64,000 bases of DNA from Archangiaceae bacterium (GTDB taxonomy: Bacteria > Myxococcota > Myxococcia > Myxococcales > Myxococcaceae). The stretch is taken from positions 709,193-773,192 of the forward strand of contig JADJNS010000001.1 in the NCBI GenBank assembly GCA_016714225.1. Direction: 5' to 3'. This document shows positions 33,804 to 43,005 of this stretch, in pieces (the stretch's first letter is position 1; every line of letters starts with the position of its first letter). Made by a program: the position numbers and the translations under genes. The notes below the pieces were generated by a model. The model was not told where the DNA came from and searched no databases. It saw only the letters and a list, made by a program, of their open reading frames with translations.

Positions 33804-36152
33804 ATGAGCGCTCAACGCATTCGCAAGGTCGCGGTTCTCGGTTCTGGCGTGATGGGCAGCGGCATCGCCGCGCACGTCGCCAACGCCGGCATTCCGGTGT
33901 TGATGCTCGACCTGGACAAGAAGTTCGTCGACAACGCCATGGCGAACCTGCGCAAGCAGAAGCCGGCGCCGCTGTTCTCGCTCGCCGCGCTGCCGCTCAT
34001 CGAGACCGGCACCTTCGACAAAGACCTCAGCCGCATCAGCGAGTGTGACTGGGTGGTCGAGGTGGTGAAAGAAGACCTCAAGATCAAGCAGGGCCTGTTC
34101 GCGAAGGTCGAGCCGCTGCTCAAGCCCGACGCCATCATCAGCTCGAACACCTCGGGCATGTCGATCAAAGGCATGACCGAGGGCCGCAGCAAGTCGTTCA
34201 AGCAGCGCTTCCTGGTGACGCACTTCTTCAACCCGGTGCGCTACATGAAGCTGCTCGAGCTGGTGCCGGGCGAAGAGACCGACCCCGCGGTGTGGAAGCG
34301 GCTGGCCGAGTTCGGCGAGCGCACCCTGGGCAAGGGCATCGTCTACGGCAAAGACACCACCAACTTCATCGCCAACCGCATCGGCACCTACGGAATGATG
34401 CGCACCCTGCAGCGCATGATGGCCGAGGGGCTGACCATCGAAGAGGTCGACAAAATCTGCGGCCCCGCGCTCGGCCGCCCCAAGTCGGCGGTGTTCCGCA
34501 CCGCTGACCTGGTGGGGTTGGACACGCTCTTTCACGTCACCAAGAACTGCTACGACTCGCTGACCCAAGACGACGAGCGCGACACCTTCAAGCCGCCCGA
34601 GTTTCTCAACCAGATGGTCGCGAAGGGCATGCTGGGCGACAAGACCCAGGGCGGCTTCTACAAGAAGGACAAGAAGGGCGACGGCGAGAAAGAGATTCTC
34701 GCGCTCGACCTGAACACGCTCACGTACCGGCCGCAGAACAAGGTGCGGTACGAGTCGCTGGGCGCGATTCGCGAAATCGAGTCGCTCACCGAGCGCATCT
34801 CGACCTTCCTCTCGCACACCGACAAGGCGGCGAAGTTCGCCGAGGTCGTCACGCTCGAGACGCTGGCCTACGCCTCGCGCCACCTCACCGAGATCGCCGA
34901 CGACTACGTGAACGTCGACCGCGCGCTGCGCTGGGGCTTCGCGTGGGACATCGGCCCCTTCGAGACCTGGGACGCCATCGGGGTGAAGAAGGGCCTCGAG
35001 CGCATGAAGGCGCTGGGCATTCGGCCGGCCGCGTGGGTCGAAGAGATGGTGCAGAAGGGCCGCGACCGCTTCTACGTGACCGAGGGCACCCACGACACCT
35101 ACTGGGACGTGCGCTCGAAGTCGCCGGCCAAGGTGCCGGTGGGCAGCCGCAACATCAGCATCGACCTGCTCAAGCGGGGCAACACCAAGGTGGCGGGCAA
35201 CGACAGCGCCTCGCTGTGGGACATGGGTCAGGGCGCGCTGCTGCTCGAGTTCCACTCCAAGATGAACAGCATCGATGATCAGATTACCGAGCTGATGGAG
35301 ATCGCCGTCGACAAGGCCGAGCGCGAGTTCAAGGCGCTGGTCATCGGCAACGACGGCCAGAACTTCTCGGTGGGCGCCAACATCGGCGCGCTGATGATGG
35401 CGGTGGGCAGCGGCGAGTGGGAGCTGGTGAAGAACATGGTGCGCCGCTTCCAGAACGCCAACCAGCGGCTGCGCTACTCGGCGATTCCGGTGGTGACCGC
35501 TCCGTTCGGCATGACGCTGGGCGGCGGCGCCGAGGTGACCATGGCCGGCAACGCCATTCAGGCCAACGCCGAGACGTACATGGGCCTGGTCGAGGTGGGG
35601 GTGGGCCTGATTCCCGGCGGCAGCGGCAACCTGCAGCTGATGCGCAACGTGTTCGGCGCGGCGGCGGGGTCGAAAGACTTCGACGCGCTGCCGTACCTGA
35701 AGAAGCTGTTCCTCACCATCGGCACCGCGAAGGTGGCCACCTCGGCCGAAGAGGCGCGCGAGGCGGGCTTCCTGTTGGCGCAAGACGGCATCTCGATGTC
35801 GCGCGATGCGCTGCTGGCCGACGCCAAGGCGCGCGCGCTGGGCATGGCCGACGCGGGCTTCATGCCGCCGCGGCCGACCACCTTCCTGCTGCCGGGCAAG
35901 AGCGGCGCGGCGACCATCGACATGCTGCTGTATGACATGCAGCTCAACCACCAGATCAGCGAGCACGACCGCCACATCGGCAAGAAGCTCGCGTCGGTGC
36001 TCACCGGCGGCGACACCTCGGCGCAGACCCCGGTCACCGAGCAGCAGCTGCTCGACCTCGAGCTCGAGGCGTTTCTCTCGCTGTGCGGCGAAGAGAAGAC
36101 CCAGGCCCGCATCATGTACATGCTCGAGAAGGGCAAGCCGCTGCGGAACTGA
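33804..36152 (+). CDS. Bifunctional 3-hydroxyacyl-CoA dehydrogenase / enoyl-CoA hydratase
   Basis: 782 residues in the FadN order: dehydrogenase first, hydratase last. It would catalyse the hydration and NAD-dependent oxidation steps of fatty-acid beta-oxidation. The Rossmann motif VAVLGSGVMGSGIAAHVANAG is near residues 9-30, the catalytic His in THFFNPVRYMKLLELVPG, and KDTTNFIANRIG follows. The C-terminal crotonase-like part has LGGGAEVTMAGNAIQ and VEVGVGLIPGGSGN, which carry the two catalytic Glu positions of the hydratase fold. No thiolase or acyl-CoA dehydrogenase gene is next to it, unlike typical fad operons. Its TGA is followed by 115 bp before the response regulator. Confidence 0.9.
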   Translation: MSAQRIRKVAVLGSGVMGSGIAAHVANAGIPVLMLDLDKKFVDNAMANLRKQKPAPLFSLAALPLIETGTFDKDLSRISECDWVVEVVKEDLKIKQGLFAKVEPLLKPDAIISSNTSGMSIKGMTEGRSKSFKQRFLVTHFFNPVRYMKLLELVPGEETDPAVWKRLAEFGERTLGKGIVYGKDTTNFIANRIGTYGMMRTLQRMMAEGLTIEEVDKICGPALGRPKSAVFRTADLVGLDTLFHVTKNCYDSLTQDDERDTFKPPEFLNQMVAKGMLGDKTQGGFYKKDKKGDGEKEILALDLNTLTYRPQNKVRYESLGAIREIESLTERISTFLSHTDKAAKFAEVVTLETLAYASRHLTEIADDYVNVDRALRWGFAWDIGPFETWDAIGVKKGLERMKALGIRPAAWVEEMVQKGRDRFYVTEGTHDTYWDVRSKSPAKVPVGSRNISIDLLKRGNTKVAGNDSASLWDMGQGALLLEFHSKMNSIDDQITELMEIAVDKAEREFKALVIGNDGQNFSVGANIGALMMAVGSGEWELVKNMVRRFQNANQRLRYSAIPVVTAPFGMTLGGGAEVTMAGNAIQANAETYMGLVEVGVGLIPGGSGNLQLMRNVFGAAAGSKDFDALPYLKKLFLTIGTAKVATSAEEAREAGFLLAQDGISMSRDALLADAKARALGMADAGFMPPRPTTFLLPGKSGAATIDMLLYDMQLNHQISEHDRHIGKKLASVLTGGDTSAQTPVTEQQLLDLELEAFLSLCGEEKTQARIMYMLEKGKPLRN

Positions 36153-36267
36153 AGGCCACCCCGTTGGGCCTGGGGCAGGGGTGACCCCCCGTCACTTCTG
36201 ACCCTGGGGGCGTACAGCGATTCTGGGTGGATCAGCGCGGCGTCGGGTTTGCTGTGGGTTGGGGGCC

Positions 36268-36717
36268 ATGAGTGACCCGCAGCCCCAGAAGTCTCGTCGC
36301 ATTCTCATCGTCGACGATGAAGAGGGCGTCACCACCGCGCTCAAGCGCGCGCTCAAGCGCGAAGGGTACGACATCTCGACCTGCAACGACCCGCGCGAGG
36401 CGCTGGCGCTGCTCAAGACCGAGACGTTCGACCTGGTCATCTCGGACCACCTGATGCCGGGCATGACCGGCCTCGAGTTCACCAAGCTGGTGCGCGACCG
36501 CTACCCCGACATGCTGCGGCTGATGCTCACGGGTCAGCCCGACACCGACATGGTGATTCAGGCCATCAACCACGGCGAGGTGTACCGCTTCGTCAAGAAG
36601 CCGTGGAACGACCTGGAGCTGAAGGTGACGCTCAGCTTCGCCTTCGAGCACCTCGACGAGATGCGCGAGACCCGCCGGGTGGGGCAGGTGGTGCGCCGGT
36701 GGAACTCCATCTTCTAG
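36268..36717 (+). CDS. Single-domain response regulator
   Basis: 149 residues, a receiver domain only. Acidic pocket ILIVDDEEG and the phospho-acceptor Asp in FDLVISDHLMPGMTG are intact, as is the conserved Thr/Lys end (LMLTGQPDTDMVIQAINHGEVYRFVKKPW). A short helical tail (FEHLDEMRETRRVGQVVRRW) could pair or bind a partner. The receiver looks like the RpfG/REC-output type found with HD-GYP or kinase partners, but no output domain or kinase is adjacent, so it may act by phosphotransfer to a distant partner. ATG at 36268 chosen; a TTG 9 bp upstream is possible. Confidence 0.9.
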   Translation: MSDPQPQKSRRILIVDDEEGVTTALKRALKREGYDISTCNDPREALALLKTETFDLVISDHLMPGMTGLEFTKLVRDRYPDMLRLMLTGQPDTDMVIQAINHGEVYRFVKKPWNDLELKVTLSFAFEHLDEMRETRRVGQVVRRWNSIF

Positions 36718-36742
36718 AAGCCCTGTTAACCTCAGGGGCCGC

Positions 36743-38137
36743 TTGGCCCTTCAGCTCTCCAGGTTGCCCTTGCTCTGCGCGCTCTGCGTGGCGGCCGCGG
36801 CGCGCGCCGCCGGGCCCACGCTCACCGACGACTTCGAGTCGGGCTCGCTCTCGCGGTGGAGCATCTACCCGCTCGGCGGCGGTGTCAGCGCCGCGCCGAA
36901 CCCTGCCTCGGCGCACCGCGGCGACGCGGGCGTGCGCATCACCGACAACGACGCCGCGACGACCGGTGGGCAACAGCTCTCGCTGGCCCGCGACCTCACC
37001 GCCGTCACGGGCGACTACCACGTGCGCTTCTGGTACCGCATGCCGGCAGTCGCGAGCTCGGTCTCGGGGTTCACCATCGCGCAGCTGCTCACTCCGGGCT
37101 CGTCGGTGGTGGCGGCGGCCAACGTGCTCTCCGAGGGCAGCCGCATCGGCATCTCGGGCGGTGCCAATGGAGACTTCACCCAGAGCATCGGCAACAAGGT
37201 GATGGGCGACGGCCAGTGGCACCTGGTCGAGCTGAGCGTGCTGCGGCTGGGCACGGTCAACGGCCAGCGGCGGCTCTGGGTCGACGGCGTGCTCGAGACC
37301 GAGGCCACCAACCTCGACTGGATGACCACCTCGTACGTGCCCGACAAGGTGACCATCGGAGAGCCGTTCGCGGGGAACAAGTCGTTCACCGGGGTGCTCG
37401 ACTACGACGACTTTCGCTCGGGGCCGACGCGGTGGGGCAACGAGTTCGTGCTCGACGTGGTGGGCACGGTGACCCAGGGCCGCTGCGTCGAGGCCACCTT
37501 GAGGCTCACCACCGTGCACGCGCCGCCGTCGTCGGTGGCGAACCTGACCGAAGACACCCGGGTGGCGCTGGGCAGCGCCGACGGAAAGGTCGACTTCTTC
37601 ACCAGCCTGCAGTGCCTCACTGCGCTGCCGGCGGTGACGGTGCCGTCGGGGTCGCAGTCGGCGAAGGTGTGGTTCAAGTCGCGCGGCGCCGGGGCGCAGA
37701 CGCTGGTGGCCACGCACCCCGACTACCTGCGCGGCGAGACGGTCATCACCACCGCCGCGCCCACCGCGGTGATTACCTCGAGCTCGGACACGCTCCCCGC
37801 GGGCGGCGGCACGGTGACCCTGTCGTCGACGGGCTCGACGCCGGCGGCGGGCTTCACCCTCACCGGGACCCACTGGCGCCAGACGCGCGGGCCCACCGGG
37901 GTCGAGCTGCCCACCGGGGCGAGCATCGACGTGCCGCTGAAGGTGCCCGGCACGTACACCTTCGAGCTGACGGTCGAAGACAGCGCGGGCGGAGTCTCGC
38001 CGCCGGCGCTGACCACCGTCGAGGTGGCGGGCGAGGTCTACCGCCCCGAGGGCGCCACGCCCGGCTGCGCGGCGGTGCCGGCCGGGTTGTTCGTGGCGCT
38101 GGCGGCGCTGCTGCTCGGCCGGCGCCGGGCACCCTGA
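36743..38137 (+). CDS. Secreted protein with lectin-like domain and MYXO-CTERM sorting tag
   Basis: 464 residues from a TTG start; a signal peptide ends near ARAAG. An N-terminal LamG/concanavalin-like beta-sandwich is suggested by DDFESGSLSRWSIY, YHVRFWYRMP, GQWHLVELSVLRLG and LDYDDFRSG. A PKD/Ig-like domain follows (PGTYTFELTVEDSAGGVS). The C-terminus is GCAAVPAGLFVALAALLLGRRRAP: a conserved Cys, a membrane span and an Arg cluster, matching the MYXO-CTERM tag cleaved by myxosortase for surface display. Not in an operon with anything obvious; 25 bp after the response regulator. Confidence 0.8.
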   Translation: MALQLSRLPLLCALCVAAAARAAGPTLTDDFESGSLSRWSIYPLGGGVSAAPNPASAHRGDAGVRITDNDAATTGGQQLSLARDLTAVTGDYHVRFWYRMPAVASSVSGFTIAQLLTPGSSVVAAANVLSEGSRIGISGGANGDFTQSIGNKVMGDGQWHLVELSVLRLGTVNGQRRLWVDGVLETEATNLDWMTTSYVPDKVTIGEPFAGNKSFTGVLDYDDFRSGPTRWGNEFVLDVVGTVTQGRCVEATLRLTTVHAPPSSVANLTEDTRVALGSADGKVDFFTSLQCLTALPAVTVPSGSQSAKVWFKSRGAGAQTLVATHPDYLRGETVITTAAPTAVITSSSDTLPAGGGTVTLSSTGSTPAAGFTLTGTHWRQTRGPTGVELPTGASIDVPLKVPGTYTFELTVEDSAGGVSPPALTTVEVAGEVYRPEGATPGCAAVPAGLFVALAALLLGRRRAP

Positions 38138-38147
38138 GCGGTCTCGC

Positions 38148-39449
38148 CTATACGAACACGCCGGGCAGCGGGCCCTGGGCGTAGGCGGGGTCGCCGTAGA
38201 CGTTCGAGGTGCCGCCCATGACGCGGTCCATCGTGACCAGCACCTTGTTGTGGTTGGTGCCGGCGGGGAACTTGATGAAGCGGCCCGTCTTCAACAGGCC
38301 GCCGCCCGAGCCCATCACCAGGTACGGGGTGCGCACCATGCTGTGGCTGGTGCCCAGGCCGTACTCGCTGACCAGGGTGGTCATCGAGTTGTCGAGCAGG
38401 GTGAAGCCGCCGGCCTCGGTGACCGCGTTCATCTGGTTGCAGAGGTACGCGAACTGGTCGCCGTACCACTTGTCGACCACCTCCAGCATCGCGGCGTCGT
38501 TGGCGCCGTCGCCGTAGTGGGCGAGGTCGTGGTGCTCCTTCTCGATGGGAGCCCCGTTCCACATCAGCCAGTTCGGCACCACCCGGCTCACCGACTTGCT
38601 GCACTGAATCACCACCACCCGGGTGAGGTCGCACTTGAGCGCCAGCACCGCGAGGTCGGTCTGCAGCTTCACCAGCCGCGGGTAGTCGGCGCCGGCGAAG
38701 TTGAAGGTGGGAATCGAGCAGCTCGCTCCGCTGGTGTTGTTGAGCTCGGTCTGCAGGGTCTCGACGGCGTTGACGTGCGCGTCGAGGCGCAGCTTGTCGG
38801 CGGTGCCCACCTTCGAGCGCAGCGACTTGTAGTCGTCGAGCACGTAGTCGACGACCATCTTGCGCTGGGCGCGGCGCTTCATCACCGCCGGGTCGGTCGA
38901 GGTCGCGCCGACGATGCGGTTGAAGGTGGTCTGGGGGTTCTCTTGCGGCGCGATGGGCGTGTCGGCGCCGGTGAAGCAGATGCGCGAGAAGCCGGCCACG
39001 TTGGCGGTCTGAACGCCGAGCACCAGCGAAGCGAAGCCGCCCGGCGGCGCGCCGATGCGCCGCGCGATGCTCTCGTCGATCGACATGCCCAGCGAGAGGC
39101 GCTTGGGGCTGGTCTTCGCGCCGGTGAGAATGCCGGCCATGCCGCGGTCGTGCCCGTTGTTGCCGTACGAGCTGTCCATCGACGATTTCTGATCGATGTT
39201 GTCGTAGTAGGTGAGCTTCGACTTGAGCGGCGCCAGCGACGCCAGCGTGGGCGAGAGCGTGAAGGCGGTCTCGGTGCCGGTGATGTCGAAGGTCGGCCGG
39301 TAGAAGCCGTCGGGCGTGAAGAAGATGACCAGGCGCCGGGTGCGCGTCACGGGTTGAGCGCGCGCCTCCATCGCCTCGAGCATGGGCAGCGCCAGCGAGA
39401 TGCCTGCGGCGCCACGGAGAAAGGTGCGGCGGCTGAGCGGAGTGGTCAT
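38148..39449 (-). CDS. DUF1552 family protein with Tat signal
   Basis: 433 residues. The N-terminus has a twin-arginine export motif (RRTFLRGAAGISLALPMLEAM), indicating export of a folded, possibly cofactor-bearing protein. The rest is a DUF1552 domain (a family enriched in Planctomycetes and Myxococcota), with RRLVIFFTPDGFYRP, MAGILTGAKTSPKRLSLG, VLALKCDLTRVVVIQCSKSVSR and EKEHHDLAHYGDG. Its ATG overlaps the stop of the upstream DUF1592 gene by 4 bp, so the two proteins are made together and probably work as a pair. The DUF1552 fold resembles sulfatase/alkaline-phosphatase-like exported enzymes. Function not established. Confidence 0.88.
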   Translation of the reverse strand: MTTPLSRRTFLRGAAGISLALPMLEAMEARAQPVTRTRRLVIFFTPDGFYRPTFDITGTETAFTLSPTLASLAPLKSKLTYYDNIDQKSSMDSSYGNNGHDRGMAGILTGAKTSPKRLSLGMSIDESIARRIGAPPGGFASLVLGVQTANVAGFSRICFTGADTPIAPQENPQTTFNRIVGATSTDPAVMKRRAQRKMVVDYVLDDYKSLRSKVGTADKLRLDAHVNAVETLQTELNNTSGASCSIPTFNFAGADYPRLVKLQTDLAVLALKCDLTRVVVIQCSKSVSRVVPNWLMWNGAPIEKEHHDLAHYGDGANDAAMLEVVDKWYGDQFAYLCNQMNAVTEAGGFTLLDNSMTTLVSEYGLGTSHSMVRTPYLVMGSGGGLLKTGRFIKFPAGTNHNKVLVTMDRVMGGTSNVYGDPAYAQGPLPGVFV

Positions 39450-41533
39450 GGAGCGGTCCCCCGGTAGAGGAAGGCGTCGGTGGTGGAGAGCAGGGTGAAG
39501 AGGTTCTTCAGGTTCTTGCCCGAGGCGTTGAACGCGGTTTCCAGGCGCTCGAGGCTGCAGGCGTCTGAGACGCCGGGGGTGCGGCCGGCGCCGAGCGCGA
39601 ACCAGCGCTGCAAGAGCGTGCGCTGGTACTCGGGGCTGGCCGCGACGCGCGCCATCATCTCGCGGCCGTTCGCCACCGGGCCGGCCACGCCCGCGGGCGC
39701 GGTGAGGGTGCCCGAGGGGTCGATGGTCTTGCCGGCCTGGGTGGTCTGCCAGCGGCCGGTGCCGTCGAAGTTCTCGAGCGAGAAGCCGATGGGGTCGATC
39801 TTCTTGTGGCAGCCGGCGCACGCCGCGTTCGACGAGTGCGCCGCGAAGCGCTCGCGGGTGGTCTTGGTGGGGTCGAGCGGCGGCAGGTCGATGGGGTTGC
39901 CCGAGGCGTCGGTGGCGGGCGGCGCGCCCAGCACCTGGCCGAGCAGGCGGGTGAGCACGAAGTTGCCGCGGTAGACGGGGTGGGTCTGATCTTCCAGCGC
40001 CTGGGTGGCGAGAATGCTGCCGTGGCCGAGAATGCCGGCGCGGTTGGTGGGCAGCGTCACCTTCACGAAGGTGGCGTTGGTGGGGCCGGTGGCGCCGTAG
40101 AAGTCGGCCAGCTGCTTGTTCAGGTAGCTGTACGGCGCGTCGATGAGGTCCGACGCGTGCGAGGTGTCGTCCCAGAACACCGCGTCGACGAACAGCTCGG
40201 TCTCTTTCTGCATCAGCGGGCGCAGCGAGTCGCTCCACATCGGAAAGGCGGTGGTGTTCTTCGAGACGTTGGCGATGTCGGCGAAGCCGAGCCACTGCTT
40301 GTGGAAGTTCGCCACCACCACCTTGGCGCGCGGGTCGGCGATGAGGCGCCGGGCCTGCGCGGCGATGACGGCGGGGTCTTGCAGCTGGTCCGAGGCGGCG
40401 AGCGAGAGCAGCGTCGCGTCGGGCGGGCCCTGCAGGTAGAGGTACGAGAGACGCGACGCCATCTCGTACGAGCTGGGCTTCGACAGCGGGGTGGCGGTGG
40501 CCTCGATGCGGTAGAGGAAGGGCGGCGACTGCAGCACCGCCTCGACCACCACCATCACCGCCTCCTTCAGCGTCCACATGGCGCGGGCCGAGGTGAAGAG
40601 GGTCTGGAAGCGGGTCTTTTCGGCCGCGGTGAGCGGGCGGCGAAACGCGCGCTGCCCGAAGTCATCGGTGAGGAAGGTCTTGGCGCACGCGTCGGTGGGC
40701 GTGGCGCACTTGAGGAACCCGGGCAGGTCGGTGGTGAGGCGGGCGCTCAGGTCTTCGGCCACCGACTCGAAGCCGCGAATGTGAGCGCTGCCGACGGTGA
40801 GCAGGTCGGCGTCGTTGTCGGGCCAGCCCTCGACGTGCAGGTCATCGGGCAGCTGCGCGTCGCCGGGGCGGTCGGTGATGCCGGCGACCACCTGCACGGT
40901 GTTGCCGTACTCGCGGCGGTTCAGGCGGCGCAGCGGCGAGACGCCCGGCTTGATGTCGCCGCTGGCGCAGACGGTCGGGGTGCTGACGAACTCGAGGCGG
41001 CACGAGATGTCGGCGATGTTGGCGATGTCGGGGGTCGGCCACGCCGGCTTGCCCTGCGGCATGCGGGCGAGCGCGTCGGTCTCGGTGAGGCGCGCCAAGA
41101 GGCCGCCCATGCCGCGGGTGAAGAGGCCCGACACGTAGGCGTTGTCGAAGGTCTGCCGCGCGTTCGAGCTCACCTTGAAGGCGCGCGCGCTGTTGGCGCT
41201 GTGGCACGAGATGCAGCCGTTCGCCGCGTCCATCAGCTTGGGGTGCACCTTGGAGGCGAAGTCGGCGGCGATGATGTCGACGGTCTCGGTCGAGGTGGGC
41301 GGGCTGCAGGTGAACGTGGGCGGCATCACCGTGCCGCCGTCGGGGTCGGGGTCTACGCCCGCGTCTTCGTCGGGGTAGATGACGCCACCGTCTTCGAGAA
41401 TCACCGGCGGGTGCCCGGGAGGCTGGTCTCCACCGCCGGTGCCTTCAGGAGGCAGGGTGACCATACCTTCGCAGGCCGTCAGCGCGAGCACTGCCCCCGT
41501 GAGCCACACCCGTTTCGCTTGGTGCCAGAACAT
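39446..41533 (-). CDS. DUF1592-type cytochrome c-containing lipoprotein
   Basis: 695 residues with a lipoprotein signal (LTGAVLALTAC). Domain order follows the DUF1587/1592/1588/1585 layout: CISCH haem site at about 107 (HPKLMDAANGCISCH), then NRREYGNTVQVV, PFLYRIEATATPLSKPSSYEMASRLSY, FHKQWLGFADIANVS, RAGILGHGSILATQALEDQTHPVYRGNFVL and a second haem site CAGCH at about 572 (AHSSNAACAGCHKKIDPIGFSLENFDGTGRWQTT). Family members are outer-surface cytochromes of unknown reaction, always next to DUF1552 proteins. Likely transfers electrons or binds a polymer outside the cell (inference). Confidence 0.9.
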   Translation of the reverse strand: MFWHQAKRVWLTGAVLALTACEGMVTLPPEGTGGGDQPPGHPPVILEDGGVIYPDEDAGVDPDPDGGTVMPPTFTCSPPTSTETVDIIAADFASKVHPKLMDAANGCISCHSANSARAFKVSSNARQTFDNAYVSGLFTRGMGGLLARLTETDALARMPQGKPAWPTPDIANIADISCRLEFVSTPTVCASGDIKPGVSPLRRLNRREYGNTVQVVAGITDRPGDAQLPDDLHVEGWPDNDADLLTVGSAHIRGFESVAEDLSARLTTDLPGFLKCATPTDACAKTFLTDDFGQRAFRRPLTAAEKTRFQTLFTSARAMWTLKEAVMVVVEAVLQSPPFLYRIEATATPLSKPSSYEMASRLSYLYLQGPPDATLLSLAASDQLQDPAVIAAQARRLIADPRAKVVVANFHKQWLGFADIANVSKNTTAFPMWSDSLRPLMQKETELFVDAVFWDDTSHASDLIDAPYSYLNKQLADFYGATGPTNATFVKVTLPTNRAGILGHGSILATQALEDQTHPVYRGNFVLTRLLGQVLGAPPATDASGNPIDLPPLDPTKTTRERFAAHSSNAACAGCHKKIDPIGFSLENFDGTGRWQTTQAGKTIDPSGTLTAPAGVAGPVANGREMMARVAASPEYQRTLLQRWFALGAGRTPGVSDACSLERLETAFNASGKNLKNLFTLLSTTDAFLYRGTAP

Positions 41534-41667
41534 GGCGGGCCCTGGTGCAAGGGGTCGGCCCCCGGTGACGGTTTTGCAAGGCAGCGACTTCGGGGCTGAA
41601 TTTTCGCGCCGCGTACATGCGCCGACCTGTGCGCGGCCCGATCTGGAGTGCCTTCTTCAGACGGCCC

Positions 41668-41685
41668 TGGTTCCTCTGGGAACCA
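41668..41685 (-). terminator. Stem-loop after the FHA-sigma-54 activator gene
   Basis: A perfect 7-bp stem (TGGTTCC / GGAACCA) with a 4-base loop lies 4-21 bases beyond the stop of the minus-strand activator gene. There is no T-run, so if it ends transcription it would be by a Rho-assisted or stalling route, as is common in GC-rich genomes. The 155-bp gap around it also must hold the promoter for the DUF1592 operon. Confidence 0.5.
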
Positions 41686-41688
41686 CGC

Positions 41689-43005
41689 TCAGGGTGCGCC
41701 TTCGTCGGTGTCGGAGCCATCTTCGGGGTCGTCTCGCAGGCCGTGCTTCTTGAGCAGGCGGCGCAGGTGCAGCCGGCCCACCCCCGACTCGCGCGCGGCC
41801 TTCGACAGGTTGCCGTCGCAGCGCTCCATCAGGCGGCGCAGGTACTCGGTCTCCCAGGCGTCGATGAGGCGCTCTTTGGCGTCTTTGAACTTCAGGTCGT
41901 CGACCTTCTCCGAAGGCCCGCCCTGGAACACCGAGTCGCCGAGCGTCAGCACGCGCTCGACCAGGTTCTTCAGCTCGCGCACGTTGCCGGGCCACGCGTA
42001 GCTCGACATCAGCGCGCGCGTCTCGGGTGCGAGCTCGCTGTCGGTGCGGCCCAGGCCTTGGGCGAAGTGGCGAATCAGCAGCGGTATGTCGTCGGGCCGG
42101 TCGCGCAGGGCGGGCAGCACCACCTGGGTGGCGGCGAGCCGGTGGAAGAGGTCTTCGCGAAAGCGCTTCGCCTTCACCTCGGCCTCGAGGTTCTTGCGCG
42201 TCGACACCAGCACCCGAATGTCGACCGCGAGCCAGTCGGTGGTGCCGACCCGGCGCACCTCGCGGCGCTCGAGCAGGCGCAGCAGCCGCGACTGCAGGTC
42301 GAGCGGCAGCTCACCGATTTCGTCGAGCAGCACCGTGCCGCCGCGCGCGGTCTCGAACGGGCCGGCGCGGTCGTCGCCCGCTCCGGTGAAGGCGCCCTTC
42401 ACGTAGCCGAACAGCTCGGCCTCGAGCAGCTCGTGCGACACGCTGGCGAAGTCGATGACCTGCCACGGCGCCTTCGCGCGCGAGCTCTGGTCGTGCAGCG
42501 CGCGCGCGGCCAGCTCTTTGCCGGTGCCGGTCTCACCGCAGAAGGTGACGTCGACGTCGGCGCGCGCCAGCCGCTCGAGCAGCGCGAACACCTCGCGCAT
42601 GCGCAGGCTCTGGCCGAGCAGCGGGCCGAAGCGGCTCTGGCTCGAGGGCACCAGCGCCGAGCGCGGCGTGCCGGCCAGCTCGACCTTCAAGGTGGTCTTG
42701 CCCAGGGTGACCTCGGTGCCCACCCCGGCTTCGAGCGAGGTGAACTTCTTGCCCAGCACCTTGGTGCCGTTCGCCGAGCCGTTGTCGGTGAGCTTCACCC
42801 CGCTGGGCATGGCCTGCACGATGAGGTGGGTGCGCGAGCACGAGCTGTCGGCCAGCGCGAGGTCGCACTCGGGGGCGCGGCCCACGGTGTAGCTGCCGCG
42901 CTCGACCAGCAGCTCTTTGCCGAAGTCGGGCCCGCCCACCACCCGCAGCTTCACCTTGAGCGGGGCCGACTCTTCGTGGGTGAGGCGCTGGGTGGAGTCG
43001 CTCAT
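41689..43005 (-). CDS. Sigma-54 activator with N-terminal FHA domain
   Basis: 438 residues. FHA domain (about residues 18-112) has GRAPECDLALADSSCSRTH and NGSANGTKVLGKK, the phosphothreonine-binding features. The central AAA+ domain has Walker A GETGTGKE (about 157-164), the sigma-54 contact GAFTGA (204-209) and Walker B GTVLLDEIGEL. A helix-turn-helix closes the protein (LSKAARESGVGRLHLRRLLKK). Myxobacteria use such FHA activators under Ser/Thr kinase control, and a PEGA-tailed kinase gene is divergently transcribed 0.9 kb away. The start overlaps the upstream lipoprotein gene by 4 bp. The sigma-54 target is unknown. Confidence 0.93.
   Translation of the reverse strand: MSDSTQRLTHEESAPLKVKLRVVGGPDFGKELLVERGSYTVGRAPECDLALADSSCSRTHLIVQAMPSGVKLTDNGSANGTKVLGKKFTSLEAGVGTEVTLGKTTLKVELAGTPRSALVPSSQSRFGPLLGQSLRMREVFALLERLARADVDVTFCGETGTGKELAARALHDQSSRAKAPWQVIDFASVSHELLEAELFGYVKGAFTGAGDDRAGPFETARGGTVLLDEIGELPLDLQSRLLRLLERREVRRVGTTDWLAVDIRVLVSTRKNLEAEVKAKRFREDLFHRLAATQVVLPALRDRPDDIPLLIRHFAQGLGRTDSELAPETRALMSSYAWPGNVRELKNLVERVLTLGDSVFQGGPSEKVDDLKFKDAKERLIDAWETEYLRRLMERCDGNLSKAARESGVGRLHLRRLLKKHGLRDDPEDGSDTDEGAP

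Noticed and set aside
36153..36195. Two weak stem-loops after the FadN-like gene (AGGCC/GGCCT and GTGAC/GTCAC)
   Set aside because: Stems of five bases only; likely by chance in GC-rich sequence.
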